Counted from the first letter of the stretch, positions 17,013 through 26,198 are shown. The stretch: 64,000 nt of DNA from Amycolatopsis sp. cg9 (GCF_041346945.1 NZ_CP166850.1:930001-994000); one strand, 5' to 3'. A program made the numbers and translations. The notes: generated from the sequence alone by a model not told the origin.

Positions 17013-17013
17013 G

Positions 17014-18714
17014 TCACTTCCCCGCTCTCAGTCGTGCTGTCTGCTCTTCGTCCACCGCGTAGTCCTCCGGCAGCCGGACGAGCGCGTCCGGCTGCCCGAG
17101 GTACCGCACGGCGACGCCGTACACCTCGCGCGCCGCGGCCACCGAGACGTACCCCTCGACGACGTCGGCGAGGACCGCCGCCACCGGCCGTTCGCGCGGC
17201 GGCCCGTGGCCGCCACCACCGGGCAGCGTGACGTCCACAATAGACTCGGGCGCCAGCGTCACCCGGCTTTTCGCGGGCAGGTCGGCACCTTCGCGCAAAC
17301 CGAACCGTCCGGGTGTCCCCGCGGTTCCGCCGTCCACTCCGGACGCGGCGGTCCGCACGCGGTCGACGTTCCCGTTCACGCTCCAGGAATCCGCGCTCCG
17401 TGACCCCATCGTGGTCACCTGTCCGAGTCCGCCGCGCCACCGCCCCGCGCCGCCGGAATCCGGCCGCAGCTCCCGCGAAAGCTGGACCAGCGGCGCCATC
17501 GTCTCGATGACCTCGGTCGGCGTCGACCGCAGGCCGCTGGGAAATCCCGTGGTGCTGAGCCCGTCCTTGTCCACCCGGGCGCCCATGCCGCCGGTCTGGA
17601 AGACGTTGAGCATGAACCCGGGGCCACGCCAGATGGTCATCCACAGCGCGTCCGCGCTCGGCGCGATCGCGGCCCCGGGCAGCGCGCCGATCAGCAGCGA
17701 CGGCAGGAAGTGCCCGATGAGGTGGCGCGACGCGACCGGCGCGGGCGGCAGGCAGTTCAGCACGGACCCTTCGGGCGCGGTGACGTGCACCGGCCGGAAC
17801 GACCCGGCGTTGTGCGGCACCTCCGGCGAGATCGCCGCCTTGACCGCGAAGGACGCGTACGCCCGCGTGTAGTTCAGCACGACGTTGATCCCGCGCCGGC
17901 TCTGCGGCGACGAACCCGCGAAGTCGAGGTGGATCTCGTCGCCGTCCACAGTGGCCGTCACGCGCAGGACGACTTCTTCGTCGTCGAAGCCGTCGGTGGC
18001 GATTTCGTTGGTGTAGACGCCGTCCGGCAGTTCGCGCAGCGCGTCCCGCAGCGCCTTTTCGGACCGGTCCATGAGTTCGGCGGCTGGTTCGTCGAGCGAG
18101 TCGAGGTCCAGCTCGTCGAGCAGCCGCAGCAGGCTGGCCGCGCCGACCTCGTTGCCGGTGACCTGCGCGTACAGGTCCCCGATGGTCTCCTCCGGCGTCC
18201 GCACGTTGGCCCGGATCAGCCGCTCCAGATCGGCGTTGACCTCGCCCGCGCGCAGGAACTTCAGGATCGGCAGCCGGAGACCCTCTTCGAAGACTTCGTG
18301 GGCTTCGGCGGACACCAGCCGCCCGCCGATGTCGGGCGCGTGGCAGCAGGACGCGAACCACGCGACCAGCCTGCCGTCGCGGAACACCGGCGTCGCCACC
18401 GTGATGTCGTTGATCTGCCCGGCGGTCTGCCACGGGTCGTTGGTGAGCAGGACGTCGCCGGGTTCGAGCGTCTCCGGCGGGTGGGCCGCGACGAAGTGGT
18501 GCATGCCGGTCGCCATCGCGTTGATGTGCCCCGGCGTGCCGCCGACGGACTGGCCGATCATCTCGCCGCGCGAGTCGAACACCGCGCAGGCCAGGTCGAG
18601 CGATTCCCGCACCACGGCGGAGAAAGCCGTGTTGACGAGCGCGTTCTGCTGCTCGGCGAGGATCGAGTGCAGCCGGTTGCCGAACAACCCGACCACGATG
18701 GGGTCGACGCTCAC
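17014..18714 (-). CDS. Hydantoinase/oxoprolinase B-type subunit
   Basis: 566 aa, full length for HyuB/AcxA-like B subunits. Recognised by LFGNRLHSILAEQQNALVNTAFSAVVRES at the start, VGGTPGHINAMATGM, DVLLTNDPWQTAGQINDITV, CCHAPDIGGR, and GGGGHGPPRERP near the end. Works with the A subunit (4-bp ATGA overlap upstream) in ATP-dependent cyclic amide hydrolysis (N-methylhydantoinase, 5-oxoprolinase) or in carboxylation of ketones in related enzymes; which reaction applies here is not decided by sequence. Confidence 0.9.
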   Translation of the reverse strand: MSVDPIVVGLFGNRLHSILAEQQNALVNTAFSAVVRESLDLACAVFDSRGEMIGQSVGGTPGHINAMATGMHHFVAAHPPETLEPGDVLLTNDPWQTAGQINDITVATPVFRDGRLVAWFASCCHAPDIGGRLVSAEAHEVFEEGLRLPILKFLRAGEVNADLERLIRANVRTPEETIGDLYAQVTGNEVGAASLLRLLDELDLDSLDEPAAELMDRSEKALRDALRELPDGVYTNEIATDGFDDEEVVLRVTATVDGDEIHLDFAGSSPQSRRGINVVLNYTRAYASFAVKAAISPEVPHNAGSFRPVHVTAPEGSVLNCLPPAPVASRHLIGHFLPSLLIGALPGAAIAPSADALWMTIWRGPGFMLNVFQTGGMGARVDKDGLSTTGFPSGLRSTPTEVIETMAPLVQLSRELRPDSGGAGRWRGGLGQVTTMGSRSADSWSVNGNVDRVRTAASGVDGGTAGTPGRFGLREGADLPAKSRVTLAPESIVDVTLPGGGGHGPPRERPVAAVLADVVEGYVSVAAAREVYGVAVRYLGQPDALVRLPEDYAVDEEQTARLRAGK

Positions 18715-20744
18715 ACCGTCACCTCCAGCGCGGCGTCGTCCCGGACGACGCAGTGCGCACCGGGCGGGACGACCACGGTGGACTCGCGTTCCTCCACGAT
18801 GGCCGGTCCGTCGATCCGCGTCCCGGGCCGCAGAAGGTACCGGTCGAAGATCGCCGTGTCGACAAATCCACCGGCGGCGGGGAAGTACGCCTTGCGGGTG
18901 CCCTTGCGCGCGTCACCCCCGGCGGCGCGCGCGGCCAGCCGCAGCGTGACGTCCGGCGCGGGCCCGCTCGAGACGACCCGCCAGTTCAGCACCTCGACGC
19001 CGACCTCGGGACCGGTCCGCCGGTAGAGCTCGCGGTAGGTCCGGGTGAACTCGCCGATCAGGGCCTCGGGCCAGCGGCCGCCGGACACGGGGACGCGGAT
19101 TTCGTAGCCCTGCCCGGCGTAGCGCATCTCGGCGACCCGGCGGTGCGTCACGTCGGCGACCCCGGACTTCGCCAGCAGCGCTTCGCCCTCGGCCTCCATC
19201 TCGGCGAACAGCGCGTCGACCTGCTCCCACGCGAGGTCGTGCACGGCCGCGCGGGCCGAGCGCACGAAGTCGAACGCCAGCGGCGCGGTGAGGAACCCGG
19301 CCGCACTCAGCACCCCGGCGGCGGGCGGCGCGACGACCGACGGCGCCCCGAGCGCCCGCGCGACACCGGCGCCGTGCACCGGGCCCGCGCCGCCGAAGGT
19401 GTACATCGGCAGCTTCGCGGGGTCGTGCCCGCGCTCGACGGCGTGCACGCGCGCGGCGTTGGCCATGTCCTCGTTGACGCTGGTGTGGATGCCCCAGGCG
19501 GCCTCTTCGACGCTCACCCCGAGCGGATCGGCGATCTTGTCCCGGAGCACCGCTCTCGCGCCCTCGGCGTCCAGGCGCATGCCGCCGCCGAGGAAGTAGC
19601 CCGGGTCGAGGTAGCCGAGCACCAGGTCGGCGTCGGTGACCGTGGGCTCGGTACCGCCGCGGCCGTAGCAGACGGGGCCGGGCTCGGACCCCGCCGAGTC
19701 GGGCCCGGCGGTCAGCAGCCCCAGCGCGTCGATGCGCGCGATCGACCCGCCGCCGACGCCGATCTCGATCATGTCCGTGACCGGCACCTGCACCGGCAGC
19801 CCGGAGCCGGGCAGCAGCCGGTACTTGCGGTCCACCTCGAACTGGTGCGTGACCAGCGGCGCGCCGCCCGCGATCAGGCACAGCTTCGCCGTCGTGCCGC
19901 CCATGTCGAAAGCCAGCAGGTCGGCCGGACCGACCGCGGCCGCGGCGAGCGCCCCGCCCGCCGGCCCGGACTCCAGGATCCGGATCGGGTGCCGGGCCGC
20001 GGTGTCGACGGTCGCCAGCCCGCCGTTGGACAGCATGATGTGCGGCGCCCCGGCGATCCCGAGCCGCCGCAAGCGGCGTTCGAGGTCGCGCAGGTAGCGC
20101 TCGGTGAGGTCCTGGACGTAGACGTTCGCGACCGTCGTCGACGCGCGCTCGAACTCGCGGATCTCGGGGACGACGTCGGAGGAGAGCGCGACCCTGAGCG
20201 AGGGTGCGACCTCGGCGAGGAGCTCCGCCACCCGCCGTTCGTGCGCCGGGTTCGTGAACGCGTGCAGGAAGCAGACCGCGACGGCTTCGATCCCGCGGTC
20301 CGCCAGTTCCCGCCCGAGCCTTACAACGTAAGCCTCGTCGAGCGCGGTCCGGACGGTTCCGTCCGCGAGGATCCGCTCCGGAACGTCGAAGCGCAGGTGC
20401 CGCGGGACCAGCGGCGCGGGCAGTTCGAGGTGCAGGTCGTACAGCTCGTAGCGGTGCTCGCGGCGCATCTCCAGGACGTCGCGGAAGCCGGCGGTGGCGA
20501 GCAGCGCCGTCCGCGAGCCCGTGCGCTCGATCAGCGCGTTGGTCACCAGCGTCGTCCCGTGCACCACCTGCGTCACGTCGGAAGCGGCGATCCCGGCGTC
20601 CGCGAGCAGCGCGGCCAGCCCCTCCTCGACCGCGCGCGCGGGCTCGTCGTGTGTGGTCAGGACCTTGCCGACGGCGGCGATGCCGGCGTCGTCCACCGCG
20701 CACAGGTCGGTGAACGTGCCACCGATGTCGACGCCGAGCCTCAT
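18711..20744 (-). CDS. Hydantoinase/oxoprolinase A-type subunit
   Basis: 677 aa from ATG 20744. Actin/hexokinase-fold ATPase motifs are clear: MRLGVDIGGTFTDLCAVDD at the N-terminus (phosphate 1) and LLAFDMGGTTAKLCLI (phosphate 2), with VVHGTTLVTNALIERTGSRTALLAT and YTFGGAGPVHGAGVARALGA. The start overlaps the ThDP-enzyme stop (ATGA) and the stop overlaps the B subunit start, so all three are translationally coupled. Expected to bind and hydrolyse ATP to activate the substrate amide or ketone. Confidence 0.9.
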   Translation of the reverse strand: MRLGVDIGGTFTDLCAVDDAGIAAVGKVLTTHDEPARAVEEGLAALLADAGIAASDVTQVVHGTTLVTNALIERTGSRTALLATAGFRDVLEMRREHRYELYDLHLELPAPLVPRHLRFDVPERILADGTVRTALDEAYVVRLGRELADRGIEAVAVCFLHAFTNPAHERRVAELLAEVAPSLRVALSSDVVPEIREFERASTTVANVYVQDLTERYLRDLERRLRRLGIAGAPHIMLSNGGLATVDTAARHPIRILESGPAGGALAAAAVGPADLLAFDMGGTTAKLCLIAGGAPLVTHQFEVDRKYRLLPGSGLPVQVPVTDMIEIGVGGGSIARIDALGLLTAGPDSAGSEPGPVCYGRGGTEPTVTDADLVLGYLDPGYFLGGGMRLDAEGARAVLRDKIADPLGVSVEEAAWGIHTSVNEDMANAARVHAVERGHDPAKLPMYTFGGAGPVHGAGVARALGAPSVVAPPAAGVLSAAGFLTAPLAFDFVRSARAAVHDLAWEQVDALFAEMEAEGEALLAKSGVADVTHRRVAEMRYAGQGYEIRVPVSGGRWPEALIGEFTRTYRELYRRTGPEVGVEVLNWRVVSSGPAPDVTLRLAARAAGGDARKGTRKAYFPAAGGFVDTAIFDRYLLRPGTRIDGPAIVEERESTVVVPPGAHCVVRDDAALEVTV

Positions 20745-22363
20745 GTCCGGTACCACCGCGGCGACGTGTTCAGCGGCGGCTTCAGCTTGGCCTTCACCAC
20801 CAGCACGTTCGGCTCGTCGGACTCGACGAACTCGCCGAGCAGCCGCCGGAACGCCCGCCCGAAGCCGGACACGCGGTCGGCGTGCACGCCGAAGGACCGC
20901 GCGAGCCCGACGAAGTCCGGACTGTCCCAGTCGACCCCGCGGTGCGGCACGCCCTCGCGGTCCTGGTCGTAGCGCAACATCCCGTAGCCGCCGTCGTCGA
21001 CGAGCACCACGGTGACCGGCAGCTGTTCCTGCGCGAGCGTCGCGAGGTCGCCGCAGCCGTAGAGGAACCCGCCGTCGCCGGTGATGCAGATGGCCCGCCC
21101 GGTGCCGGCCGCCGCCGCGCCGAGCGACGCCGGGAAGCCGTACCCGAGGGTGCCCCAGCCCATCGGGTAGGCGAGCTTGCGCGGCGCCCGCACGCGGTGG
21201 AAGCCGCCGACCCAGTACCCGGCGACGCACATGTCGGACACCAGCACGGCGTCGGTGGGCAGCACCTCGTCCAAAGTGGACAGGAAGTCGTACGCCTGCG
21301 GTTCTTCGTCGCGGATCCGCTGGCGCACGCGGCGGCCGATGCCGGCCAGCCGCAGGGTGATGTCCCCGAGCCCCGGCCGCTGCTTCGGCAGCAGCCGTTC
21401 GACGATCGACCGCGCGTCGCCGACCAGCGTCAGGTCCGGCGCGTAGTTCTTGGCGGCGTCGTCGGCGTCGACGTTGACCGCGATCAGCTTGGGCGGCTTC
21501 GGCATCCGCCAGTTCTGCGTCATCAGCCCGTCGAAGTCGGTGCCGATGGCGAGCACGACGTCGGCCTCGTCCCACAGCTCGCCGACCTCCGGCGTGTGCA
21601 CCGGGTTCGGCGCCAGGCACGGGTGGTCCAGCGGCAGCAGCCCGCGGGCGGCGAAGGTGGTGATCACCGGCGCGGCGAGCTTCTCCGCGAGCGCCCCGAT
21701 CGCGTCGCCCGCCCCGGAGCGCAGCGCGCCGCCCCCGGCCCAGATCAGCGGCTGCCGCGCGTCGGACAGCATCGCCTCGGCCCGCGCGAGGTCCGGAACG
21801 TCGACGTCCGGCTTGCGGTGCGGCGCGGGCGGACGCCGGTGCGGGACGGTCTCGCGCAGGTAGTCGGTCGGCACGCCGAGGTAGACGGGCCCGCTCTGCG
21901 GCTGCAGCGCGAGCCGCGCCGCGCGGTGCACGGTGGTGCCGATCTGGTCGGCGGCCCGCACCGTGAAGCCGCCCTTGGTCACCGGCGCGAACATGGCCTG
22001 CTGGTCCGAGGTCTCGTGCAGCACACCGCGGACGACGCCAGGCCGCCGCAGCGTCGACGGGATGTCGGTGGCGACGACCAGCACCGGAGCCGCGGAAGCC
22101 ATCGCTTCGCCGACCGCGCCGAGGGTGTTCGCGGCGCCCGGCCCGGTGGTCACGAGGGCGACGCCGAGCTTCCCGGTCGCGCGCGCGTACCCGTCGGCGG
22201 CGTAGCCCGCGGTCTGTTCGTGCCGCACCCCGACGAGCTTGATGCGGGTCTCGGACAGCGCCTCCCACAACGGCAGGTTGTGCACGCCCGGGAGGCCGAA
22301 GACGATCTCCGTCCCGAGCGCTTCCAGCGCGTCCACCAGCTCCCGAGCACCACTCACAGCCAC
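20741..22363 (-). CDS. ThDP-dependent enzyme (acetolactate synthase/benzoylformate decarboxylase family)
   Basis: 540 aa from GTG 22363 (a GTG two codons later is equally possible). PYR domain: IVFGLPGVHNLPLWEAL, then VGVRHEQTAGYAADGYARATG with the catalytic Glu of the HEQ motif. PP domain: ICITGDGGFLYGCGDLATLAQEQLPVTVVLVDDGGYGML, the GDG-x(n)-DD metal/ThDP signature. Middle domain present, so full length. It opens the tightly coupled set with hyuA-hyuB-SDR-GntR. Likely cleaves or joins a 2-oxo acid; substrate unknown. Confidence 0.88.
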   Translation of the reverse strand: MAVSGARELVDALEALGTEIVFGLPGVHNLPLWEALSETRIKLVGVRHEQTAGYAADGYARATGKLGVALVTTGPGAANTLGAVGEAMASAAPVLVVATDIPSTLRRPGVVRGVLHETSDQQAMFAPVTKGGFTVRAADQIGTTVHRAARLALQPQSGPVYLGVPTDYLRETVPHRRPPAPHRKPDVDVPDLARAEAMLSDARQPLIWAGGGALRSGAGDAIGALAEKLAAPVITTFAARGLLPLDHPCLAPNPVHTPEVGELWDEADVVLAIGTDFDGLMTQNWRMPKPPKLIAVNVDADDAAKNYAPDLTLVGDARSIVERLLPKQRPGLGDITLRLAGIGRRVRQRIRDEEPQAYDFLSTLDEVLPTDAVLVSDMCVAGYWVGGFHRVRAPRKLAYPMGWGTLGYGFPASLGAAAAGTGRAICITGDGGFLYGCGDLATLAQEQLPVTVVLVDDGGYGMLRYDQDREGVPHRGVDWDSPDFVGLARSFGVHADRVSGFGRAFRRLLGEFVESDEPNVLVVKAKLKPPLNTSPRWYRT

Positions 22364-22374
22364 GTCGCGGATAC

Positions 22375-22399
22375 TGCCAGATCGTTGAACGATCTGGCA
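22375..22399. promoter_or_regulatory. 25-bp palindrome before the ThDP gene, likely GntR operator
   Basis: Arms TGCCAGATCGTT and AACGATCTGGCA are exact complements around a single G. It lies 12 bp upstream of the ThDP-enzyme start and 9 bp after the FAD-oxidase stop. A 1-nt centre excludes a hairpin terminator, so a protein-binding site is more likely. The FCD-GntR encoded at the end of the same set is the natural candidate; that is inference. Confidence 0.6.
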
Positions 22400-22407
22400 A
22401 TCGACCC

Positions 22408-23586
22408 CTAGACGATGTTGTGCTCCGCCGGTGCGGTATCGGCGTTCTCGAACCGCCGCACGTCCAGCTCCGCGATGTCCACCGACGTCGGCAGACCCAG
22501 GTAGAGGTCCCGGACCAGCTCGCCGGCCGCCGGGCCCATCTGGAAGCCGTGCCCGGAAAAACCGGTCGCGTAGAGGAACCGCGACAGCAGGACGCTTTCC
22601 CCCACGATCTGGTTGCGGTCCGGCGTGACTTCGTACAAGCCGGCCCAGGCCGCGCGGATCCCCGCGTCCAGTACGGCCGGGATCCTGCGGCCCGCGACCT
22701 CGGCCAGCTTGGGCAGCCACTCGCCCGCCTCGTAGCGCGTGTCGAACCCGGGGAAGCCGTCGTCCTCGCAAACGGACATCGCCAGACCTGCACCTTCGCG
22801 GTGGAAGTAGAACGCCGACGGCAGCTCGATGGTCAGCGGGAGCGATTCCGGCAGCCCGGGCACCGGCCCGGTGAACACGACCTGCCGCCGGAACGGCCGA
22901 ACCGGCAGGTCCAGACCGGCCAGCTCCCCCACCCGGCCCGACCACGCACCCGCCGCGCAGACCACCGCGCCGGTCCGGACGAACCCCGCGGTCGTGCGGA
23001 CACCGGTCAGGACGGCACCGTCCCGTTCGATGCCGATCACCTCGACGCCGGTCCGCAGCTCCGCACCGCACGCCCGCGCGGCGCGCGCATACCCCTGGAC
23101 AACGGCGTCCGGAGTCGCTTTCGCGTCGTCCGGAGACCAGAGCGCCGCCAGGATCCCGTCCGTCTCGAGCAGCGGGAGCACCGCCTTCGCTTCCGCGGGG
23201 TCCAGCAGGTGGCTGCGGACGCCGTACTCCCGCTGCAACTCCGCGCAATGTCCGATTGCGGTCACGTCCGCGGGGTCGGTGAGCAGGTACAGGTAGCCGT
23301 CCCGGCGGAAGTCGATCTCGACGCCGAAGTCGCGCGAGAAAGCGCTGTACGCGGCTAGCCCGCGCAGGCCGAGCTCGACGTTCACACGGCTGGTGAACGA
23401 CGACCGGATGCCGCCCGCGGCCTTCGCCGTCGAACCCTCGCCGAGCCCGCCGCGCTCCAGGAGCAGGACGTCGACGCCGGCTTCCGCCAAGCGGAACGCG
23501 CAGCTCACCCCGATCACACCGCCGCCGATCACGACGCACTCGGCCATCGGTGGCAAGGACGTTTCCCCAGGCCCGCGGAAGGTCAT
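22408..23586 (-). CDS. FAD-dependent amine/glycine oxidase (DAO family)
   Basis: About 392 aa from ATG 23586; another ATG at 23547, just before CVVIGGG, is possible. Rossmann motif VVIGGGVIGVSCAFRLAEAGVDVLLLERGGLGEGSTAKAAGG, FAD-pyrophosphate region VVCAAGAWSGRVGEL, and the C-terminal GLYEVTPDRNQIVGES...YATGFSGHGFQMGPAAGELV typical of sarcosine/glycine oxidase-like proteins. Oxidises a secondary amine or amino acid, giving an oxo acid or aldehyde that downstream enzymes could use. Upstream of the operon palindrome, it may have a separate promoter. Confidence 0.88.
   Translation of the reverse strand: MTFRGPGETSLPPMAECVVIGGGVIGVSCAFRLAEAGVDVLLLERGGLGEGSTAKAAGGIRSSFTSRVNVELGLRGLAAYSAFSRDFGVEIDFRRDGYLYLLTDPADVTAIGHCAELQREYGVRSHLLDPAEAKAVLPLLETDGILAALWSPDDAKATPDAVVQGYARAARACGAELRTGVEVIGIERDGAVLTGVRTTAGFVRTGAVVCAAGAWSGRVGELAGLDLPVRPFRRQVVFTGPVPGLPESLPLTIELPSAFYFHREGAGLAMSVCEDDGFPGFDTRYEAGEWLPKLAEVAGRRIPAVLDAGIRAAWAGLYEVTPDRNQIVGESVLLSRFLYATGFSGHGFQMGPAAGELVRDLYLGLPTSVDIAELDVRRFENADTAPAEHNIV
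23248..23259. repeat. Copy 1 of recurring 12-mer ATGTCCGATTGC
   Basis: Exact copy inside the FAD-oxidase gene, preceded by GCA. Four further exact copies occur at 51040, 51062, 55110 and 57200 in unrelated genes. Confidence 0.7.
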
Positions 23587-23666
23587 ACTCGCCAATGTAG
23601 AACGTGATCCACCCACGGCGGCCGAGCGCGTAGAGTCGGCCTGCCGAGTGCGGAAGGTGATGTCCC

Positions 23667-25031
23667 ATGGCGATGATGCCCGTGACCGACTCGATGTTCC
23701 TCCTCGTCGAAACGCGCGAGCATCCGATGCACGTGGGCGGTCTGCAGCTGTTCAAGAAACCCGACGGCGCCGGCCCGGACTACCTGCGCGACGTCCGCCG
23801 GAACCTGCTCGAATCCGACAACATGCGCTCGGTGTTCCGGCGCCGCCCGGCCCGTCCCGTCAACACGATGGGGCACGTGGCCTGGTCCACCGACGCCGAC
23901 CTCGAACTCGACTACCACTTCCGGCACTCCGCGCTGCCGCAGCCGGGCCGCGTCCGCGAACTGCTGGAACTCACCAGCCGCTGGCACAGCACTCTGCTCG
24001 ACCGGCACCGGCCGCTCTGGGAGACCCACCTCATCGAGGGCCTCGCCGACGGCCGGTTCGCCGTCTACACCAAGGTCCACCACGCGCTGATGGACGGCGT
24101 CTCGGCGCTGCGTCAGCTGCAGGGCACGCTCTCGGACGACCCGGCGGACCTGGATTGCCCGCCGTGGTGGGGCAGCCGGCGCAAGCCCGGCGAAGGCCGC
24201 GTCAAGCGCCCGCGGTCCTTCCTCCAGACCGCGGGCAGGACCGCCAACCAGCTCGCGAGCCTGGCGCCGGCCGCGATGAAGGTGGCGCGCGAAGCGTTCG
24301 GTGAACACACGTTAACGCTGCCCGGACAGGCGCCGCGCACGATGTTCAACGTGCCGATCGGCGGCGCGCGGCGGTTCGCGGCCCAGTCGTGGTCGCTGGA
24401 GCGCGTCCGGAAGGTCGCCACCGCGGGCGGGGTGTCGCGCAACGACGTCGTGCTCGCGATGTGCTCGGGCGCGCTGCGGGACTACCTCATCGAGCAGCGC
24501 GCACTGCCGGACGCGCCGCTCGTCGCGATGGTGCCGGTGTCGCTGCGCCGCCAGAACGACCCCGGCGAAGCGGCGGGCAACAACATCGGCGCACTGCTGT
24601 GCAACCTCGCCACCGACCTGCCGGACGCGGGCAAGCGGCTCGTCACGATCCACCAGTCGATGCGCAACGGCAAGCGGCTGTTCTCGGAACTGACGCCGTT
24701 GCAGACGCTGTTGTTATCCGCGGTCAACGTCGCGCAGCTCGGCGTCTCGCCGATCCCGGGCATCGTCAACAACACGCGCCCGCCGTTCAACCTGGTGATC
24801 TCGAACGTGCCCGGTCCGCGCAAGCAGATGTACTGGAACGGCGCGCAGCTCGACGGCATCTACCCGGCGTCGGTGCTGCTCGACGGCCAGGCCGTGAACA
24901 TCACGCTGACCAGCAACGGCGACAATCTCGACTTCGGCGTGACGGGCTGCCGCCGCAGCGTCCCGCACCTGCAGCGGATCCTGACGCACCTCGACACGGC
25001 GCTCGTCGAACTGGAAGCGGCGGTCCGGTAG
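23667..25031 (+). CDS. Wax ester synthase/diacylglycerol acyltransferase (WS/DGAT)
   Basis: 454 aa, usual length for the family. Begins MMPVTDSMFLLVETREHPMHVGGLQLF, contains the catalytic HHxxxDG motif as HHALMDG (H138, H139, D143, G144), and later NVVLAMCSGALRDYL, MVPVSLRR and PPFNLVISNVPGPRKQMYWNGAQLDGIYP. Transfers acyl groups from acyl-CoA to an alcohol or diacylglycerol, making storage lipid at the membrane. Divergent from the FAD oxidase and upstream of the pqq operon, without an obvious link to either. Confidence 0.92.
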   Translation: MAMMPVTDSMFLLVETREHPMHVGGLQLFKKPDGAGPDYLRDVRRNLLESDNMRSVFRRRPARPVNTMGHVAWSTDADLELDYHFRHSALPQPGRVRELLELTSRWHSTLLDRHRPLWETHLIEGLADGRFAVYTKVHHALMDGVSALRQLQGTLSDDPADLDCPPWWGSRRKPGEGRVKRPRSFLQTAGRTANQLASLAPAAMKVAREAFGEHTLTLPGQAPRTMFNVPIGGARRFAAQSWSLERVRKVATAGGVSRNDVVLAMCSGALRDYLIEQRALPDAPLVAMVPVSLRRQNDPGEAAGNNIGALLCNLATDLPDAGKRLVTIHQSMRNGKRLFSELTPLQTLLLSAVNVAQLGVSPIPGIVNNTRPPFNLVISNVPGPRKQMYWNGAQLDGIYPASVLLDGQAVNITLTSNGDNLDFGVTGCRRSVPHLQRILTHLDTALVELEAAVR

Positions 25032-25058
25032 CCCGCTGATCGGCACCGCACTGCGCCA

Positions 25059-25077
25059 TCGGAAGGAAACTTTCCGA
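25059..25077. promoter_or_regulatory. Inverted repeat TCGGAA-N7-TTCCGA upstream of pqqA
   Basis: 6-bp arms in the 126-bp gap between the WS/DGAT gene and pqqA, about 80 bp before the pqqA start. Location suits an operator or promoter element for the pqq operon; no regulator is adjacent. Confidence 0.3.
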
Positions 25078-25157
25078 ACTCCGCGGCCAAACCCTGGTCA
25101 GCCGGCTCGCCGCGCTCTTACCGTGACGGCGATCAGTTCCCGGGAGAGGAGCAGGAA

Positions 25158-25244
25158 ATGACCGAGGTGTGGACGACTCCCGACTTCGTCGAATACGAAA
25201 CCCCCATGGAGGTCACCGCCTACGCGGCTCGCATGGCGGACTGA
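25158..25244 (+). CDS. pqqA: PqqA, PQQ precursor peptide (28 aa)
   Basis: MTEVWTTPDFVEYETPMEVTAYAARMAD, 28 aa. The Glu-x3-Tyr unit joined by PqqE during pyrroloquinoline quinone synthesis is E18 and Y22 in MEVTAY. A strong GAGGAGCAGGA ribosome site precedes the ATG, as expected for a precursor needed in excess. Stop is one base from the pqqC start. Identification rests on the motif plus the complete pqq operon behind it. Confidence 0.95.
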   Translation: MTEVWTTPDFVEYETPMEVTAYAARMAD

Positions 25245-25245
25245 C

Positions 25246-25935
25246 GTGCCCGTCGAGCCGCTCGCGGAAAGCGCGTTCATCGCGGCCCTGCGCGGTCTTT
25301 CGCACCGGTACTGGGGCACGCACCCGTTCCACCACCGGCTGCACGCGGGCGAGCTCGACGCGCACGAACTGCGGCTCTGGGCCGCGAACCGGTGGTACTA
25401 CCAGCAGGTGCTGCCGCAGAAGGACGCGGCGATCATCAGCAACTGCCCGCTGCCGGAGATCCGGCGCCAGTGGCTCGACCGGATCGTCTACCACGACGGG
25501 ACGAGCGCCGGCAGCAGCGGCACCGAACGCTGGCTGCGGCTCTGCGAAGCGGTCGGCCTCGACCGCGAAGAGGTGCTCGACGAGCGCCACGTCGCCCCCG
25601 GAGTCCGGTTCGCCGTCGACGCGTACGTGACTTTCGCGCGCACGAAACCGTGGTGGGAGGCGGTCGCTTCCGGACTGACGGAGATGTTCGCCGGCCACCT
25701 GATGCGGCAGCGCGTCGCGGACATGCTCGCGCACTACCCGTGGATCGCGCCGGCAGACCTCGCGTACTTCACCAACCGCATCGACAAGGTCGCCGGCGAA
25801 GGCAAGGACACGCTCGACATCGTCGTCCGCCACTGCGTGACGCGCGAACAGCAGGACCGGGCGATCGCCGCGCTGTCGTTCAAGTGCGACGTCCTGTGGT
25901 CCGTGCTGGACGCCGTCGAGCGGGCGGCGCGGTGA
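25246..25935 (+). CDS. pqqC: PqqC, pyrroloquinoline-quinone synthase
   Basis: 229 aa from GTG 25246. Haem-oxygenase-like helical fold with RYWGTHPFHHRLHAGEL, WAANRWYYQQVLPQKDAAIISNCPLPEIRR and the region EMFAGHLMRQRVADMLAHYPWI, all typical of PqqC. Catalyses the final cofactorless ring closure and eight-electron oxidation of the PQQ precursor. Its stop overlaps the pqqD GTG start. Confidence 0.95.
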   Translation: MPVEPLAESAFIAALRGLSHRYWGTHPFHHRLHAGELDAHELRLWAANRWYYQQVLPQKDAAIISNCPLPEIRRQWLDRIVYHDGTSAGSSGTERWLRLCEAVGLDREEVLDERHVAPGVRFAVDAYVTFARTKPWWEAVASGLTEMFAGHLMRQRVADMLAHYPWIAPADLAYFTNRIDKVAGEGKDTLDIVVRHCVTREQQDRAIAALSFKCDVLWSVLDAVERAAR

Positions 25936-26198
25936 TCACGGCGGGATCGGTGCCGCAGCTCCGGCGGGGTGTCCGATTGTCCTTCGACCACGTCCGGGAG
26001 ACGCACGTGCTGCTGTTCCCGGAGGGCGTCCTGGTGCCGAACGCGACCGCGGCCGCGGTCCTCGAACTCTGCGACGGCGCCCGCAGCGTCACCGACATCA
26101 CCGCGGTGCTGGAGCGGCGCTACACCGGCGTCCGCGCGCAGGACGTCCTCGACGTGCTGGCGCGGCTGGGCGAACGGCGGGTCGTCGCATGGACGTGA
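25932..26198 (+). CDS. pqqD: PqqD, PqqA chaperone
   Basis: 88 aa from GTG 25932, overlapping the pqqC stop (GTGA). The sequence PQLRRGVRLSFDHVRETHVLLFPEGVLVPNATAAAVLELCDGARSVTDITAVL is the standard RiPP recognition element fold of PqqD, which binds PqqA and presents it to PqqE. Overlaps pqqE by 10 bp. Confidence 0.93.
   Translation: MITAGSVPQLRRGVRLSFDHVRETHVLLFPEGVLVPNATAAAVLELCDGARSVTDITAVLERRYTGVRAQDVLDVLARLGERRVVAWT

Noticed and set aside
22375..22399. Palindrome as a transcription terminator
   Set aside because: A single-base centre cannot form a stable hairpin loop and there is no T-tract; an operator is the better reading.
18711..23755. Very long continuous frames (over 1000 codons) merging several minus-strand genes and their upstream DNA
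   Set aside because: Only parts match known families; the rest is Arg/Ala/Gly-rich shadow coding of adjoining genes in another frame. The real starts were set by motif onset, ribosome sites and stop-start overlaps.
24113..24442. Minus-strand 109-codon frame within the WS/DGAT gene
   Set aside because: Antisense to strongly conserved acyltransferase motifs and without family match.
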